From Noviherbaspirillum massiliense JC206 (lineage in GTDB: Bacteria; Pseudomonadota; Gammaproteobacteria; Burkholderiales; Burkholderiaceae_D), in assembly GCF_000312045.1 (NCBI RefSeq), contig NZ_HE978634.1:1162842-1226841 (forward strand): a stretch of DNA of 64,000 nt, read 5' to 3'. The position numbers and the translations under genes are program-made. Shown piece by piece: positions 9,296-18,895 of this stretch; the first letter of the stretch is position 1, and each line of letters opens with the position of its first letter. A model generated the notes under the pieces. It was not told the origin of the DNA and made no database searches. It saw only the letters and a list, made by a program, of their open reading frames with translations.

Positions 9296-10335
9296 TGCCG
9301 ATCCAGGCAGAGCCTTCCCTGTCCCCCGGCAGGCGGATCTGGCTGCGCTTCAGGAGCAACCGGCGCGGCTACTGGAGCCTGATCATTTTCGTCGTGCTGT
9401 TTGCGCTCAGCCTGATGGGCGAAGTGATCTCCAATGACAAGCCGCTGGTGGTGCGCTACAACGGCCAGATCATGTTCCCGATCGCGCACACCTATTCCGA
9501 GCAGGCCTTCGGCGGCGATTTCGCCTCGCCGGCGGATTATCTCGATCCCTTCATCCAGGACCAGTTCAAAAAGCCCGGCAACTGGGCGATCTATCCGGTC
9601 AATCATTACTACTACGACACGCTGAACTATTTCGCGAAATCGCCCAATCCGGCGCCGCCTTCGGCCGACAACTGGCTGGGTACGGATGACCGCGGCCGCG
9701 ACGTGTTCGCACGCCTGCTCTACGGCTTCCGGGTGTCGGTGCTGTTCGGCTTCGCGCTGACCCTGACCGGCGTGATCCTGGGCATCATCACCGGCGCGGT
9801 CCAGGGCTATTTCGCCGGCAAGACCGACTTGCTGTTCCAGCGCTTCATGGAAATCTGGGGTTCAATGCCGGAGTTGTACCTGCTGATCATCTTCGCTTCC
9901 ATCTTCGAGCCCAGCATCGGATTGCTGCTGGTCCTGCTGTCGCTGTACGGCTGGATGGGTCTGTCCGACTATGTGCGGGCCGACTTCCTGCGCAACCGCA
10001 ACCTGGAATACGTGCAGGCGGCGCGTGCGCTGGGCCTGTCGAACTGGCAGATCATCTGGCGCCATGTGCTCCCCAACAGCCTCACGCCGGTCGTGACTTT
10101 CCTGCCGTTCCGCATGAGTGCCGCTATCCTCGCGCTGACCAGCCTCGATTTCCTCGGGCTCGGCGTGCCGCCCCCGATGCCCAGCCTCGGCGAATTGCTG
10201 GCGCAGGGAAAGAACAATCTCGATGCATGGTGGATTGCCGTATCGACCTTCGTGGTGCTGACGGTGACGCTGCTGCTGCTGACCAATATCGGCGATGCCC
10301 TGCGCAATGCCCTGGATGTGCGGAGGAAGGCATGA
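9292..10335 (+). CDS. yejE: ABC transporter permease (YejE-like)
   Basis: 347 residues. The start ATG overlaps the yejB stop in ATGA (9292-9295). It has one N-terminal helix (YWSLIIFVVLFALSLMG), a long periplasmic segment with the YejE-type sequence HTYSEQAFGGDF...ADYLDPFIQDQF, then five or so helices. The coupling loop is ARALGLSNWQIIWRHVLPNS and the segment LTSLDFLGLGVPPPMPSLGELL is typical of DppC-family permeases. It forms the membrane channel with YejB. Confidence 0.92.
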   Translation: MMPIQAEPSLSPGRRIWLRFRSNRRGYWSLIIFVVLFALSLMGEVISNDKPLVVRYNGQIMFPIAHTYSEQAFGGDFASPADYLDPFIQDQFKKPGNWAIYPVNHYYYDTLNYFAKSPNPAPPSADNWLGTDDRGRDVFARLLYGFRVSVLFGFALTLTGVILGIITGAVQGYFAGKTDLLFQRFMEIWGSMPELYLLIIFASIFEPSIGLLLVLLSLYGWMGLSDYVRADFLRNRNLEYVQAARALGLSNWQIIWRHVLPNSLTPVVTFLPFRMSAAILALTSLDFLGLGVPPPMPSLGELLAQGKNNLDAWWIAVSTFVVLTVTLLLLTNIGDALRNALDVRRKA

Positions 10336-11918
10336 AAAACCTGCTCGACATCCGTAACCTGCGGGTGCGCTTTGGTGCGACTGACGTCGTCGACGACGTC
10401 AGCTTTTCGATCGAGCCGGGCGAGAAGTTCGCTCTGGTCGGCGAATCCGGATCGGGAAAGACCGTCACCTCGCTTTCCATCCTGCGGCTCAATCCCGATG
10501 CGCAGTACCACGGAAGCATCCTGTTCGAAGGGCAGGACCTGCTGCAGAAGCCGGAAGCGGCCATGCGCGCGGTGCGCGGCAAGGATGTAGCAATGATCTT
10601 CCAGGAGCCGATGACCGCGCTCAACCCGCTGTTCACCATCGGCAACCAGATCGCCGAAGTCCTGATGCTGCATGAAGGCATCAGCGCCAAGGCTGCGGCG
10701 CAGCGTGCGGTCGAGCTGCTAGCCAAGACCGGCATCCCGGAACCGGCGCGGCGCGCGCTCGCCTTCCCGCACCAGTTGTCCGGCGGCCAGCGCCAGCGAG
10801 CAATGATCGCCATGGCGCTCGCGTGCAGGCCGAAGCTGCTGATCGCCGACGAGCCGACCACCGCGCTGGACGTGACGATACAGGTGCAGATCATCGAGCT
10901 GCTGAACCATTTGCAGCGCGAGGAAAACATGGCGGTGCTGCTGATCACCCACGACCTGAACCTGGTGCGCCATTTCGCGGACCGGGTGGCCGTCATGGAA
11001 AGAGGGCGCCTGGTCGAGACGGCGCCGACGGCGGCACTGTTCGCCCATCCGCGCGAGGAATATACCCGCAAGCTGCTTGCCAGCCGCCCGCAGCGCGTGG
11101 TGGAAACGATCGACGAGGGCACTCGGCCGCTGCTGACAGGCGAGCGCGTGCGCTGCACTTTCCCCATCAAGCAGGGCTGGTTCAAGAGCACGCCCTTCGT
11201 CGCGGTGGACGATGTCGACGTGCAGCTGCGGCCACGCGAGACGCTGGGCATCGTCGGCGAATCCGGATCGGGCAAGTCGACGCTGGGCATGGCGCTGCTG
11301 CGGCTGTCGTCCGCGACCGTGGATGGCAGGATCAGCTTCAAGGGGCAGGCGGTGAGCGAGATGTCGAGGAATGCCTTGCGGCCCTTGCGGGCGAAGATGC
11401 AGGTGGTATTCCAGGATCCGTTCGCCTCGCTCTCGCCGCGCCGCACCATCGAGCAGATCGTCGGCGAAGGACTGGCATTGCACCAGCCGCAGCTTGGGCG
11501 CGATGCCTTGCGCGACGCGGTGGCAAACGGCTTGCGCGAAGTGGGGCTCAAGCCGGAAATGATGTCACGCTACCCGCACGAGTTTTCGGGCGGGCAGCGC
11601 CAGCGCATCGCGATTGCACGTGCGCTGGTGCTGAAGCCGGAACTGATCCTGCTCGACGAGCCGACGTCCTCGCTCGATGTCTCGGTGCAGAAGCAGGTGC
11701 TGGGCCTGCTGGCGGAACTCCAGCGCAAGCACGGCATTGCCTACATCTTCATCAGCCACGACCTTGCGGTCATTCGCGCCATGGCACACCGGGTCATGGT
11801 CATGAAGGATGGCAAGGTGGTCGAGAGCGGCAGCGCGGAGCAGGTGCTGTCCCATCCGACCCAGGCCTATACCCGGCGCCTGCTGGAAGCATCCACGTAC
11901 TCCATCGGCGCGGCATAG
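10332..11918 (+). CDS. yejF: ABC transporter ATP-binding protein, two-domain (YejF-like)
   Basis: 528 residues with two complete nucleotide-binding domains in one chain, the YejF arrangement. Domain 1 has GESGSGKT, HQLSGGQRQRAMIAMAL and LLIADEPTTALDVT. Domain 2 has GESGSGKST, HEFSGGQRQRIAIARAL and ILLDEPTSSLDVS. Each is followed by an oligopeptide-type C-terminal extension (HPREEYTRKLLAS and HPTQAYTRRLLEA). ATG 10332 overlaps the yejE stop (ATGA) and has GGAGGAAGG just upstream. It energises the YejBE channel and ends the operon before a strong terminator. Confidence 0.94.
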   Translation: MKNLLDIRNLRVRFGATDVVDDVSFSIEPGEKFALVGESGSGKTVTSLSILRLNPDAQYHGSILFEGQDLLQKPEAAMRAVRGKDVAMIFQEPMTALNPLFTIGNQIAEVLMLHEGISAKAAAQRAVELLAKTGIPEPARRALAFPHQLSGGQRQRAMIAMALACRPKLLIADEPTTALDVTIQVQIIELLNHLQREENMAVLLITHDLNLVRHFADRVAVMERGRLVETAPTAALFAHPREEYTRKLLASRPQRVVETIDEGTRPLLTGERVRCTFPIKQGWFKSTPFVAVDDVDVQLRPRETLGIVGESGSGKSTLGMALLRLSSATVDGRISFKGQAVSEMSRNALRPLRAKMQVVFQDPFASLSPRRTIEQIVGEGLALHQPQLGRDALRDAVANGLREVGLKPEMMSRYPHEFSGGQRQRIAIARALVLKPELILLDEPTSSLDVSVQKQVLGLLAELQRKHGIAYIFISHDLAVIRAMAHRVMVMKDGKVVESGSAEQVLSHPTQAYTRRLLEASTYSIGAA

Positions 11919-11946
11919 CCGGCTTACAGCGTCCTGCCAGAGTGAT

Positions 11947-11976
11947 AAAAAACGCCGGCATGTGCCGGCGTTTTTT
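11947..11976. terminator. Bidirectional Rho-independent terminator
   Basis: A perfect 10-bp stem AACGCCGGCA / TGCCGGCGTT with a 2-nt loop, preceded by A6 and followed by T6. It sits between the convergent yejF and mltD genes and can serve both. Confidence 0.9.
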
Positions 11977-11993
11977 GTTGGAAAGGCGGTCGC

Positions 11994-13505
11994 TCAGCTG
12001 CGCTTTTTTTTCTGTTTCTTGTCCGCGACTGCGGCCGGCTTGGTCCGGCCAGTCTTGGCTGCACTGGCCTTGCGTCGGGTTCCCGTGTTCTTCTTCGCGA
12101 TCTGCCTGCCGCCTTTTTTGGCCGCGCTCTTGACCGGCACGTTCAGGTACAGCGTCTGGCCGCCGGCTACCTTGTCCTGGCGCAGCTTGTTCCAGTCCTT
12201 GATCTGCGCCTCGCTGACCTTGTAGCGCTTCGCAATGGAGGCAAGCGTGTCATGCTTGCCGACCTTGACGGCGATGCGTCTGGTCGGGATTTCCGGTTCA
12301 ACGACCAGCCTGGCATTGTCGACGACTTCGGGCGCGATATCCTTTTCGCTCGACTGATCGATCTTCGGTACCAGGATGGTGGAGCCGGCCTTCAGGACCG
12401 TGCGCGGCGGGATGTGATTGACCTCGCGGATGACTTCCGGCGTGGTATGGAACTTGGCGGCGATGGTTTCGATGCGCTCGCGGGCGCTGGTCACCTTATG
12501 CGCCGTCCAGGAAGACAGGGCATGGCCCCATTTCGCAAGATTGGCCTTGAATTTTTCGGCATTGCTTTGCGGCAGAAGGATCTGGGTTTCAGCGCTGCCG
12601 GCAATGACGGGACGGTTGAATTGCGGATTCAGGGCCTTGAATTCTTCGACCGACAATTCGGCCAGCTGCGCCGCCACCTTGATGTCGATGTCGCGCGTCT
12701 TGCCGATCGTGACGAAATACGGCTGATTTTCCACCCTCGGAAGGATGATGCCGTACTGGGCGGGTGAGGCGATGAGGTTCTTGACCGCCTGCAGCTTCGG
12801 CACGTAATTCCGGGTCTCCGCCGGCATCAGCGGCGCCAGGCTGTTGAAATCGGTGGGCCGGCCGAGTGCACGGTTCTTGTTGATTGCGCGCTGCACCGAG
12901 CCTTCGCCCCAGTTGTAGGCGGCCAGCGCAAGCTGCCAGTCGCCGAACATGCCGTACAGCTTTTGCAAATACGTCAGCGCCGCATCGGTGGAAGCGAGAA
13001 CATCGCGCCGCTCATCCTTGAATGCGCTCTGCGTCAGCTTGAAGTCGCGGCCGGTGGAAGGAATGAACTGCCACATGCCGGCAGCCTTGGCGCTCGAGTA
13101 GGCTTGCGGGTTGAATGCCGATTCGATGAAGGGCAGCAGCGCCAGCTCGGTCGGCATGTTGCGCTTTTCGAGTTCCTGCACCACGTGGTAGAGATAGCGC
13201 GAGGCGCGGGTGGTGGTGCGTTCGATGTAATCGGGGCGCGAGGTGTACCACTTGATGTGATTTTCCACCAGGGGATTGTCGAGGTCCGGAATGGCGAAAC
13301 CCTTGCGGATGCGCCCCCAGACATCGACTTCTTCCATGCCCAGCACTTGCGCGACCGGATCGTTCGCCGAGAACGTCGTTTCACTCGAGGAAATCTGGGA
13401 CCAGTTGTAGTAGGGGAGGGAAAGGTCGCTGGCCTGGGCTGTTGCCGCCGTGCCGAAAGCCAATACGACTGCACATGACAGTTTTTCTATTTTTGACGGA
13501 TGCAT
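11994..13505 (-). CDS. mltD: Membrane-bound lytic murein transglycosylase D
   Basis: 503 residues with a signal peptide (start MHPSKIEKLSCAVVLAFG, cleavage after AQA). The SLT domain carries the catalytic Glu in LLPFIESAFNPQAYS, then AAGMWQFIPSTG and ALAAYNWGEGSVQRAI. This enzyme cleaves the glycan strand of peptidoglycan to 1,6-anhydro products in the periplasm. C-terminal to it are LysM-type repeats for glycan binding (one clear copy: HDTLASIAKRYKVSEAQIKD) and a Lys/Arg-rich tail of about 40 residues. No lipobox Cys is obvious, so membrane anchoring as in E. coli MltD is uncertain. Confidence 0.9.
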   Translation of the reverse strand: MHPSKIEKLSCAVVLAFGTAATAQASDLSLPYYNWSQISSSETTFSANDPVAQVLGMEEVDVWGRIRKGFAIPDLDNPLVENHIKWYTSRPDYIERTTTRASRYLYHVVQELEKRNMPTELALLPFIESAFNPQAYSSAKAAGMWQFIPSTGRDFKLTQSAFKDERRDVLASTDAALTYLQKLYGMFGDWQLALAAYNWGEGSVQRAINKNRALGRPTDFNSLAPLMPAETRNYVPKLQAVKNLIASPAQYGIILPRVENQPYFVTIGKTRDIDIKVAAQLAELSVEEFKALNPQFNRPVIAGSAETQILLPQSNAEKFKANLAKWGHALSSWTAHKVTSARERIETIAAKFHTTPEVIREVNHIPPRTVLKAGSTILVPKIDQSSEKDIAPEVVDNARLVVEPEIPTRRIAVKVGKHDTLASIAKRYKVSEAQIKDWNKLRQDKVAGGQTLYLNVPVKSAAKKGGRQIAKKNTGTRRKASAAKTGRTKPAAVADKKQKKKRS

Positions 13506-13566
13506 GGAACCTCGGGACTACAGACTGGGGCGCCGACACATCGTCAGGCGGTCATGTTTTCGAGAA

Positions 13567-13596
13567 AGTGTACGTAATGGGCTTTTCCTACGTCAA
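13567..13596 (-). promoter_or_regulatory. Probable promoter of mltD
   Basis: Minus-strand TTGACG (13596-13591), an 18-bp spacer and TACACT (13572-13567), about 60 bp upstream of the mltD start codon. Confidence 0.45.
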
Positions 13597-13648
13597 GATT
13601 TATTACGGGACATAACGCATGCCAAAGGGCAACAATGAACCATCCTGC

Positions 13649-14422
13649 TTAACGGTAGGAATTTTTCCATTGCCGTAAGGCAGCGAAACTCGAAATTGGT
13701 TCCCTCTGAGAAAGTTTTCCCAGCGATGTCAGTCGATCCATAATTCCCGGCTCGCGGTAGCGCAGGAAAGGATTGGTCATTTTTTCCAGTCCGATGGATG
13801 AGGGCACCGTCGGCTCGCCGCGCGCGCGCTTGGCTTTTTCCGTCTCGATGCGCTGGCTGAGCGCGGTGTTGCCGGGCTCGACTTCATGCGCGAAACGCAG
13901 ATTCGACAGGGTATATTCATGCGCGCAATAGACTTGCGTCGCATCTGGCAGATTCGCCAACTTTTCAAGCGAGCCCACCATCTGCTCGGGCGTGCCTTCG
14001 AACAGGCGCCCGCAACCGCCCGCAAACAGAGTGTCGCCGCAAAACAGCCAGCCCTGCTCGCGCGCAAAGTAGGCAATATGTCCGCGCGTATGGCCGGGTA
14101 CATTGATCACCGACAAACTCAGTCCGGGTTCGGATAGGCTGAGCGTGTCGCCTTCAGTTAGTTTTTCGGTAACTGCAGGAATCGGCTCGTCGCGCGGGCC
14201 ATACACCGGGACATTAAACCGCTTCAGCAAAGCGGGAACGCCGCCGACATGGTCAGCATGATGATGTGTCAGTAGAATAGCGGTCAGGGAGAGCTTGTGC
14301 GCATCGAGCGCGGCCAGGATCGGGTCCGCGTCTCCTGGGTCGACTGCGGCGGCATGGCGCCCGTCGTGAATGAGCCAGAGATAATTGTCCTCGAATGCGG
14401 GAACAGCCAGTACGTTCAACAT
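13649..14422 (-). CDS. gloB: Hydroxyacylglutathione hydrolase (glyoxalase II)
   Basis: 257 residues from [20 protein letters not shown], the canonical GloB start. The dinuclear metal site of the metallo-beta-lactamase fold is seen in [12 protein letters not shown], with downstream ligands in [28 protein letters not shown] and [14 protein letters not shown]. It hydrolyses S-lactoylglutathione to lactate and glutathione in methylglyoxal detoxification. The start codon lies only three bases from the start of the divergent methyltransferase gene, so the promoters of both must lie inside the opposite coding sequence, or one start is wrong. Confidence 0.94.
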   Translation of the reverse strand: MLNVLAVPAFEDNYLWLIHDGRHAAAVDPGDADPILAALDAHKLSLTAILLTHHHADHVGGVPALLKRFNVPVYGPRDEPIPAVTEKLTEGDTLSLSEPGLSLSVINVPGHTRGHIAYFAREQGWLFCGDTLFAGGCGRLFEGTPEQMVGSLEKLANLPDATQVYCAHEYTLSNLRFAHEVEPGNTALSQRIETEKAKRARGEPTVPSSIGLEKMTNPFLRYREPGIMDRLTSLGKLSQREPISSFAALRQWKNSYR

Positions 14423-14425
14423 AAG

Positions 14426-15205
14426 ATGGAAGCGTCGCTTGCAGAAAAATCCATTATAGCGCTCGGCTCCTGGCTGGAAACGCCGACCGGCAGCTATGTA
14501 CGCGCCTGGCAGCAGGCACGCCTCGACATGCTGACCGCGGACATTTTCGGATTCAATGCCTTGCAGATTGGCCTGCCGCAGATCAATGCGCTGCAGGCCA
14601 ACCGCATGCCGCACAAATGGCTGACGGATACCCATCTGCCGAGCGTCGCCACCGATGGCACGCGCATGCCGGTCGTCGTGGTGCATGATTTCGCGGAACT
14701 GCCGTTCGCTTCGCAAAGCCTAGACCTGGTCGTACTGCCGCATGTGCTGGAGTTCACCGATGAGCCGCACCAGGTATTGCGCGAAGTCGAGCGGGTGCTG
14801 ATCCCGGAAGGGCAGCTCATCATCTGCGGCTTCAACCCGGCGAGCCTGTGGGGCTTGCGCCAGGTGACGGCGCGCTTGTCTGGAGCGCACTTCCTGCCGC
14901 AGAACGGCGAATTCATCAGCCTGCCGCGCCTGAAGGACTGGCTCAAGCTGCTCAACATGGAAGTCAACCGAGGGCATTTCGGATGCTACGCACCACCCTG
15001 CATGACCGAGAAGTGGCTGCGCCGCTTCATGTTCATGGAAACGGCGGGCGACCGCTGGTGGCCTTACCTCGGCGCGGTTTACATCGTGCAGGCGATCAAG
15101 CGCATCAGGGGCATGCGCCTGATCGGCCCGGCCTGGACCACGCGCAGGGCGAAGGCGCGCCAGGGCGTACCTGCCACCAACAAGATCCATAAACACAAAG
15201 ATTAA
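14426..15205 (+). CDS. SAM-dependent methyltransferase (class I, type 11)
   Basis: 259 residues from [20 protein letters not shown]. The visible Methyltransf_11 part contains [28 protein letters not shown] (in part) and [19 protein letters not shown]. The N-terminal SAM loop is less canonical than usual. Homologues sit between gloB and rnhA in many Burkholderiales, but the substrate is unknown. It is divergent from gloB and lies 5 bp upstream of rnhA on the same strand, so the two are likely co-transcribed. A TATAGC element at 14455-14460 inside the first codons raises the possibility of a later start. Confidence 0.8.
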   Translation: MEASLAEKSIIALGSWLETPTGSYVRAWQQARLDMLTADIFGFNALQIGLPQINALQANRMPHKWLTDTHLPSVATDGTRMPVVVVHDFAELPFASQSLDLVVLPHVLEFTDEPHQVLREVERVLIPEGQLIICGFNPASLWGLRQVTARLSGAHFLPQNGEFISLPRLKDWLKLLNMEVNRGHFGCYAPPCMTEKWLRRFMFMETAGDRWWPYLGAVYIVQAIKRIRGMRLIGPAWTTRRAKARQGVPATNKIHKHKD

Positions 15206-15210
15206 TTCGC

Positions 15211-15651
15211 ATGGAAACAGTAGAGATATTTACCGACGGGGCCTGCAAGGGCAATCCTGGTCCCGGCGGCTGGGGCGCATTGCTGATCGCGGGAGAGCAC
15301 AAGAAGGAATTGTTTGGCGGCGAGCCGAACACCACCAACAACCGGATGGAACTGAAGGCCGTGATCGAAGCGCTGGGCGTGCTGAAACGCCCCTGCGAGG
15401 TGATCGTGCATACCGACAGCCAGTATGTGCACAAGGGGATCAGCGAATGGATCCATTCCTGGAAGGCGCGCGGCTGGAAGACGGCGGCCAAGGAACCGGT
15501 CAAGAATGTCGACCTGTGGCAGGCGCTCGATGCCGCCCAGGCCCAACACCGCATCCAGTGGCGCTGGGTGAAGGGTCATGCGGGGCATGAAGGCAACGAG
15601 CGCGCCGATGCGCTGGCCAATCTCGGCGTGGCCTCGGTGTCTGCTTCATGA
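15211..15651 (+). CDS. rnhA: Ribonuclease HI
   Basis: 146 residues. It degrades the RNA strand of RNA-DNA hybrids in the cytoplasm. The full catalytic set is visible: Asp in [17 protein letters not shown], Glu in [13 protein letters not shown], Asp in [11 protein letters not shown], and His/Asp in [17 protein letters not shown]. The basic protrusion ([20 protein letters not shown]) is present. Upstream methyltransferase, downstream dnaQ: the rnhA-dnaQ pairing is conserved in many proteobacteria. Confidence 0.96.
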   Translation: METVEIFTDGACKGNPGPGGWGALLIAGEHKKELFGGEPNTTNNRMELKAVIEALGVLKRPCEVIVHTDSQYVHKGISEWIHSWKARGWKTAAKEPVKNVDLWQALDAAQAQHRIQWRWVKGHAGHEGNERADALANLGVASVSAS

Positions 15652-15742
15652 GCAGGCATGGCTGTGCTAGAGTCGGGCCTTCCCTGTCCCGGCAAGCCAT
15701 GAAGCGCACGCGGACATTCCAACCAATTTCATTTTCAGGCTC

Positions 15743-16450
15743 ATGCGACAAATCGTTCTCGATACCGAAACCACGGGATTGAATCCCCGCTCTGGCGACC
15801 GCATCATCGAAATCGGCTGCGTGGAACTGGTGAACCGCAGGCTCACCGGCAACAACCTGCATTACTACGTGAATCCGGAACGGGATTCGGAAGAGGGCGC
15901 GCTGGCGGTGCACGGCCTGACCACTGAATTTCTGAGCGACAAGCCGAAGTTCGCCGAGATCGCTGACGAGTTGCGCGACTACGTGAAGGGCGCGGAAATC
16001 ATCATCCATAACGCCCCCTTCGACCTGGCCTTTCTGGATGCGGAATTCGACCGCCTCGGGCTGCCATGCTTTGCCGACCATGTCCTGAAAATCACCGATA
16101 CCCTGGTGCAGGCCAAGGAAATGCATCCGGGCAAGCGCAATTCGCTGGATGCGCTGTGCGACCGCTATGGCATCTCGAATGCGCATCGCGCCCTGCACGG
16201 GGCATTGCTGGATGCCGAGCTGCTGGCCGAGGTCTACCTTGCGATGACCCGCGGCCAGAACAGCCTGACGATAGACCTCGCGGTTCCCGAGTCCGGCCAG
16301 GATGGTGGATCGGCCAACGCCATGCCGCTGGCCGACATCATCCTCCTGCAGGCCACGGCGGAGGAACTGGCCGAACACGAAGCCTTGCTCGACCGGCTGG
16401 ACAAGGAAGTCAAGGGCAGCTGCGTCTGGCGCGCCGCCGCGGAAAATTGA
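15743..16450 (+). CDS. dnaQ: DNA polymerase III epsilon subunit (3'-5' exonuclease)
   Basis: 235 residues. It is the proofreading exonuclease of the replicative polymerase core. DEDDh exonuclease motifs: ExoI in IVLDTETTGLNP, ExoII in IIHNAPFDLAFLDAEF, ExoIII with the general-base His in HRALHGALLDAELLAEVYLA. The C-terminal tail (about residues 190-235) would contact the alpha subunit. It follows rnhA by 91 bp on the same strand and precedes a terminator and tRNA-Val. Confidence 0.95.
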   Translation: MRQIVLDTETTGLNPRSGDRIIEIGCVELVNRRLTGNNLHYYVNPERDSEEGALAVHGLTTEFLSDKPKFAEIADELRDYVKGAEIIIHNAPFDLAFLDAEFDRLGLPCFADHVLKITDTLVQAKEMHPGKRNSLDALCDRYGISNAHRALHGALLDAELLAEVYLAMTRGQNSLTIDLAVPESGQDGGSANAMPLADIILLQATAEELAEHEALLDRLDKEVKGSCVWRAAAEN

Positions 16451-16453
16451 TAC

Positions 16454-16486
16454 GGCCCGCAGTTTGTGAGATAATGCGGGCCTTTC
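16454..16486 (+). terminator. Terminator of the rnhA-dnaQ transcript
   Basis: An 8-bp perfect stem GGCCCGCA / TGCGGGCC, 13-nt loop, then TTTCC, starting 4 bp after the dnaQ stop. Confidence 0.7.
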
Positions 16487-16574
16487 CGGGACGGTTGCCG
16501 CAAGGGCAGCCAGCCTCCCCCGAGAAGCCTTGGCTTCAGGGCAAGATCCCTGGAGTCTGTTGCAGTCACAATCC

Positions 16575-16649
16575 GGTCGGTTAACTCAGCGGTAGAGTGC
16601 CACCTTCACACGGTGGAAGCCACTGGTTCGATCCCAGTACCGACCACCA
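16575..16649 (+). tRNA. tRNA-Val(CAC)
   Basis: A 75-nt cloverleaf. Acceptor GGTCGGT pairs with ACCGACC, the anticodon stem CCACC/GGTGG encloses TTCACAC (anticodon CAC), the T arm is CTGGTTCGATCCCAG, and the 3' CCA is encoded. Confidence 0.96.
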
Positions 16650-16707
16650 CCTCCCCATACGTTCCCCCACCGTTGCCCGACTTGCAGCGTGGTTCCTGCC
16701 GGCTCGG

Positions 16708-17163
16708 TCATGAAGATGCCAGGCCGCCCTGCAGCATTTGCCGCAGTTCCAGGCCAACCTGCCACCGTTTTGCAGCCGGCACAAACCGTCCCACCTCGAC
16801 TTTTACGCCACGCGATTCCAGGCAGATCAGATCCTGGGAACGCGAAGGCAGGGTAATCCGCAGCCAGCAGGGCTCGAGCCGGGTCTGCTTCGTGTGCCCG
16901 GCTTCCACCCGCTCGATCAGCAGGCAGCCATCCAGCAAGGCAATGTGCTCGTGATCGGTTGCATGCCGCGCATATTGCAGGAACGCCAGCGCAACCCCCG
17001 CCATCTCCAGGATGGCGAAGGCGAGGACCTGCCAAACGCCGCTGGTCAGCAGACAGGCTGCCGCAACGATGAAGGACATGAGGCAAAGGATGGCGTAGGC
17101 GCCGGCCAGCTGTCTTGGCGACAGAGAGCAATTGCGCTTCAGCGTCCATTCATTCTTGTCCAT
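16708..17163 (-). CDS. DUF2244 domain-containing membrane protein
   Basis: 151 residues from MDKNEWTLKRNCSLSPRQL (ATG 17163). Two adjacent membrane segments near the N-terminus (YAILCLMSFIVAAACLL and WQVLAFAILEMAGVALAFL) are followed by a cytoplasmic domain with the DUF2244 pattern EHIALLDGCLLIERVEAGH and LESRGVKVEVGRFV. The molecular function is unknown. The gene sits 58 bp downstream of coxA on the same strand, a frequent neighbourhood for this family, suggesting a link with the terminal oxidase. Confidence 0.8.
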   Translation of the reverse strand: MDKNEWTLKRNCSLSPRQLAGAYAILCLMSFIVAAACLLTSGVWQVLAFAILEMAGVALAFLQYARHATDHEHIALLDGCLLIERVEAGHTKQTRLEPCWLRITLPSRSQDLICLESRGVKVEVGRFVPAAKRWQVGLELRQMLQGGLASS

Positions 17164-17221
17164 TACAGTGCTCACAGCAAGCATGTCATTGCCGACCTGC
17201 CGGTTCCATCAGACGCAGCCG

Positions 17222-18808
17222 CTACTTGACCAATGGCGGCGTTTCGAACGTATGGAAGGGCGCCGGACTCGGCACCGTCCACTCCAGCCCATCCGCGCCT
17301 TCCCAGGGTTTGGCCGCCGCCTTCTGGCCGCCCCGGATCTGCGGCAAGACCACGGCAAACAGGAAATAGACCTGGGACAGCCCGAACAGGAATGCGCCGA
17401 TCGTCGTCAGTTCATTGAAGTCGGTGAACTGCGCCGGATAGTCGGCATAGCGGCGCGGCATGCCGGCCAGCCCGAGGAAGTGCATGGGGAAGAACGTGAC
17501 GTTCACCCATATGATGGAATTCCAGAAATGGATCTTGCCGCGGGTTTCGTTGTACATGAACCCGGTCCATTTCGGCGACCAGTAGTAATAACCGGAAAAC
17601 AGTGCGAACAGCGAACCGGCCACCAGCACATAGTGGAAGTGGCCCACGACGTAGTAGGTATCCTGCACCTGCACGTCGATTGGCGCGACGGCCAGGATCA
17701 GGCCGGTAAAGCCGCCGATGGTGAACACGAAGATGAAGCCGATCGCAAACAGCATCGGGGTTTCAAAGGTCAGCGAGCCTTTCCACATCGTTGCCGTCCA
17801 GTTGAAGATCTTCACGCCGGTCGGCACCGCAATCAGCATGGTGGCATACATGAAGAACAGCTGGGCCGTGATGGGCATGCCGGTCGTGAACATGTGGTGT
17901 GCCCAGACGATGAAGGACAGGATCGCGATCGAGGCGGTCGCATACACCATCGAGGCATAGCCGAACAGGGGCTTGCGGGAAAACGCCGGCACGACCTGCG
18001 AAATGATGCCGAACGCCGGCAGGATCATGATGTAGACCTCGGGGTGGCCGAAGAACCAGAAGATATGCTGGTACATCACCGGGTCGCCGCCGCCGGCCGC
18101 ATTGAAGAAGGTGGTGCCGAAATGGCGGTCGGTGAGCATCATCGTTACCGCACCGGCGAGCACGGGCATGACGGCGATCAGCAGGTAGGCGGTGATCAGC
18201 CAGGTCCAGCAGAACATCGGCATCTTCATCAGGGTCATGCCTGGCGCGCGCATGTTCAGGACCGTGGTGATGATGTTGATCGCTCCCATGATCGACGAGA
18301 TGCCCATGACGTGCACCGCAAAGATGGTCATGTCCATGCCGACTCCCATCTGCAGCGACAGCGGCGGGTACATGGTCCAGCCGGAAGCGGTAGCCCCGCC
18401 GGCAGAGAAGAAGGAGCCGGTCAGCAGCAATCCTCCGACCGGCAGCAGCCAGAACGAGAAATTGTTCATCCGGGCAAAAGCCATGTCGGATGCGCCGACC
18501 TGCAAGGGAATCATCCAGTTGGCGAAGCCGACGAAGGCGGGCATGATCGCGCCGAATATCATGACCAGGCCATGCATGGTGGTCAGCTGGTTGAAAAATT
18601 CCGGACGAAACAGCTGCAGGCCCGGCTGGAACAGCTCGGCGCGGATCAGCAAGGCCAGTACGCCGCCGGACAGGAACATGACGAAGGAGAACCACAGGTA
18701 CAGAGTGCCGATGTCCTTGTGGTTGGTCGCGAACAACCATCGTTCCCAGCCGTGCGGATGGTCGTGTGCATGGTCAATGGGATGGTCGGCAGTGGTCGTC
18801 GTGCTCAT
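17222..18808 (-). CDS. ctaD: Cytochrome c oxidase subunit I (aa3-type)
   Basis: 528 residues, twelve expected helices. It reduces O2 to water at the haem a3-CuB centre and pumps protons. Seen: CuB and cross-linked Tyr motif FFGHPEVYIMILPAFG, the His pair WAHHMFTTG, haem ligands in GHFHYVLVAG, the K-channel Lys in PTGVKIFNWTATMW, and the D-channel entry region GASDMAFARMNN; the Glu of HPEVY marks the A1 class. AAGGAGAGTGCA precedes ATG 18808. No subunit II, III or assembly genes flank it: upstream is an unrelated glycosidase fusion and downstream only the DUF2244 gene. This is an isolated subunit I gene. Confidence 0.95.
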   Translation of the reverse strand: MSTTTTADHPIDHAHDHPHGWERWLFATNHKDIGTLYLWFSFVMFLSGGVLALLIRAELFQPGLQLFRPEFFNQLTTMHGLVMIFGAIMPAFVGFANWMIPLQVGASDMAFARMNNFSFWLLPVGGLLLTGSFFSAGGATASGWTMYPPLSLQMGVGMDMTIFAVHVMGISSIMGAINIITTVLNMRAPGMTLMKMPMFCWTWLITAYLLIAVMPVLAGAVTMMLTDRHFGTTFFNAAGGGDPVMYQHIFWFFGHPEVYIMILPAFGIISQVVPAFSRKPLFGYASMVYATASIAILSFIVWAHHMFTTGMPITAQLFFMYATMLIAVPTGVKIFNWTATMWKGSLTFETPMLFAIGFIFVFTIGGFTGLILAVAPIDVQVQDTYYVVGHFHYVLVAGSLFALFSGYYYWSPKWTGFMYNETRGKIHFWNSIIWVNVTFFPMHFLGLAGMPRRYADYPAQFTDFNELTTIGAFLFGLSQVYFLFAVVLPQIRGGQKAAAKPWEGADGLEWTVPSPAPFHTFETPPLVK

Positions 18809-18895
18809 TGCACTCTCCTTGAAATGTCCGGTACAGGCTCTGATCGAATTCCGTGTTTCCTCCGGACTGCAAGACGCCAGATGCCTGCTGCTGAA

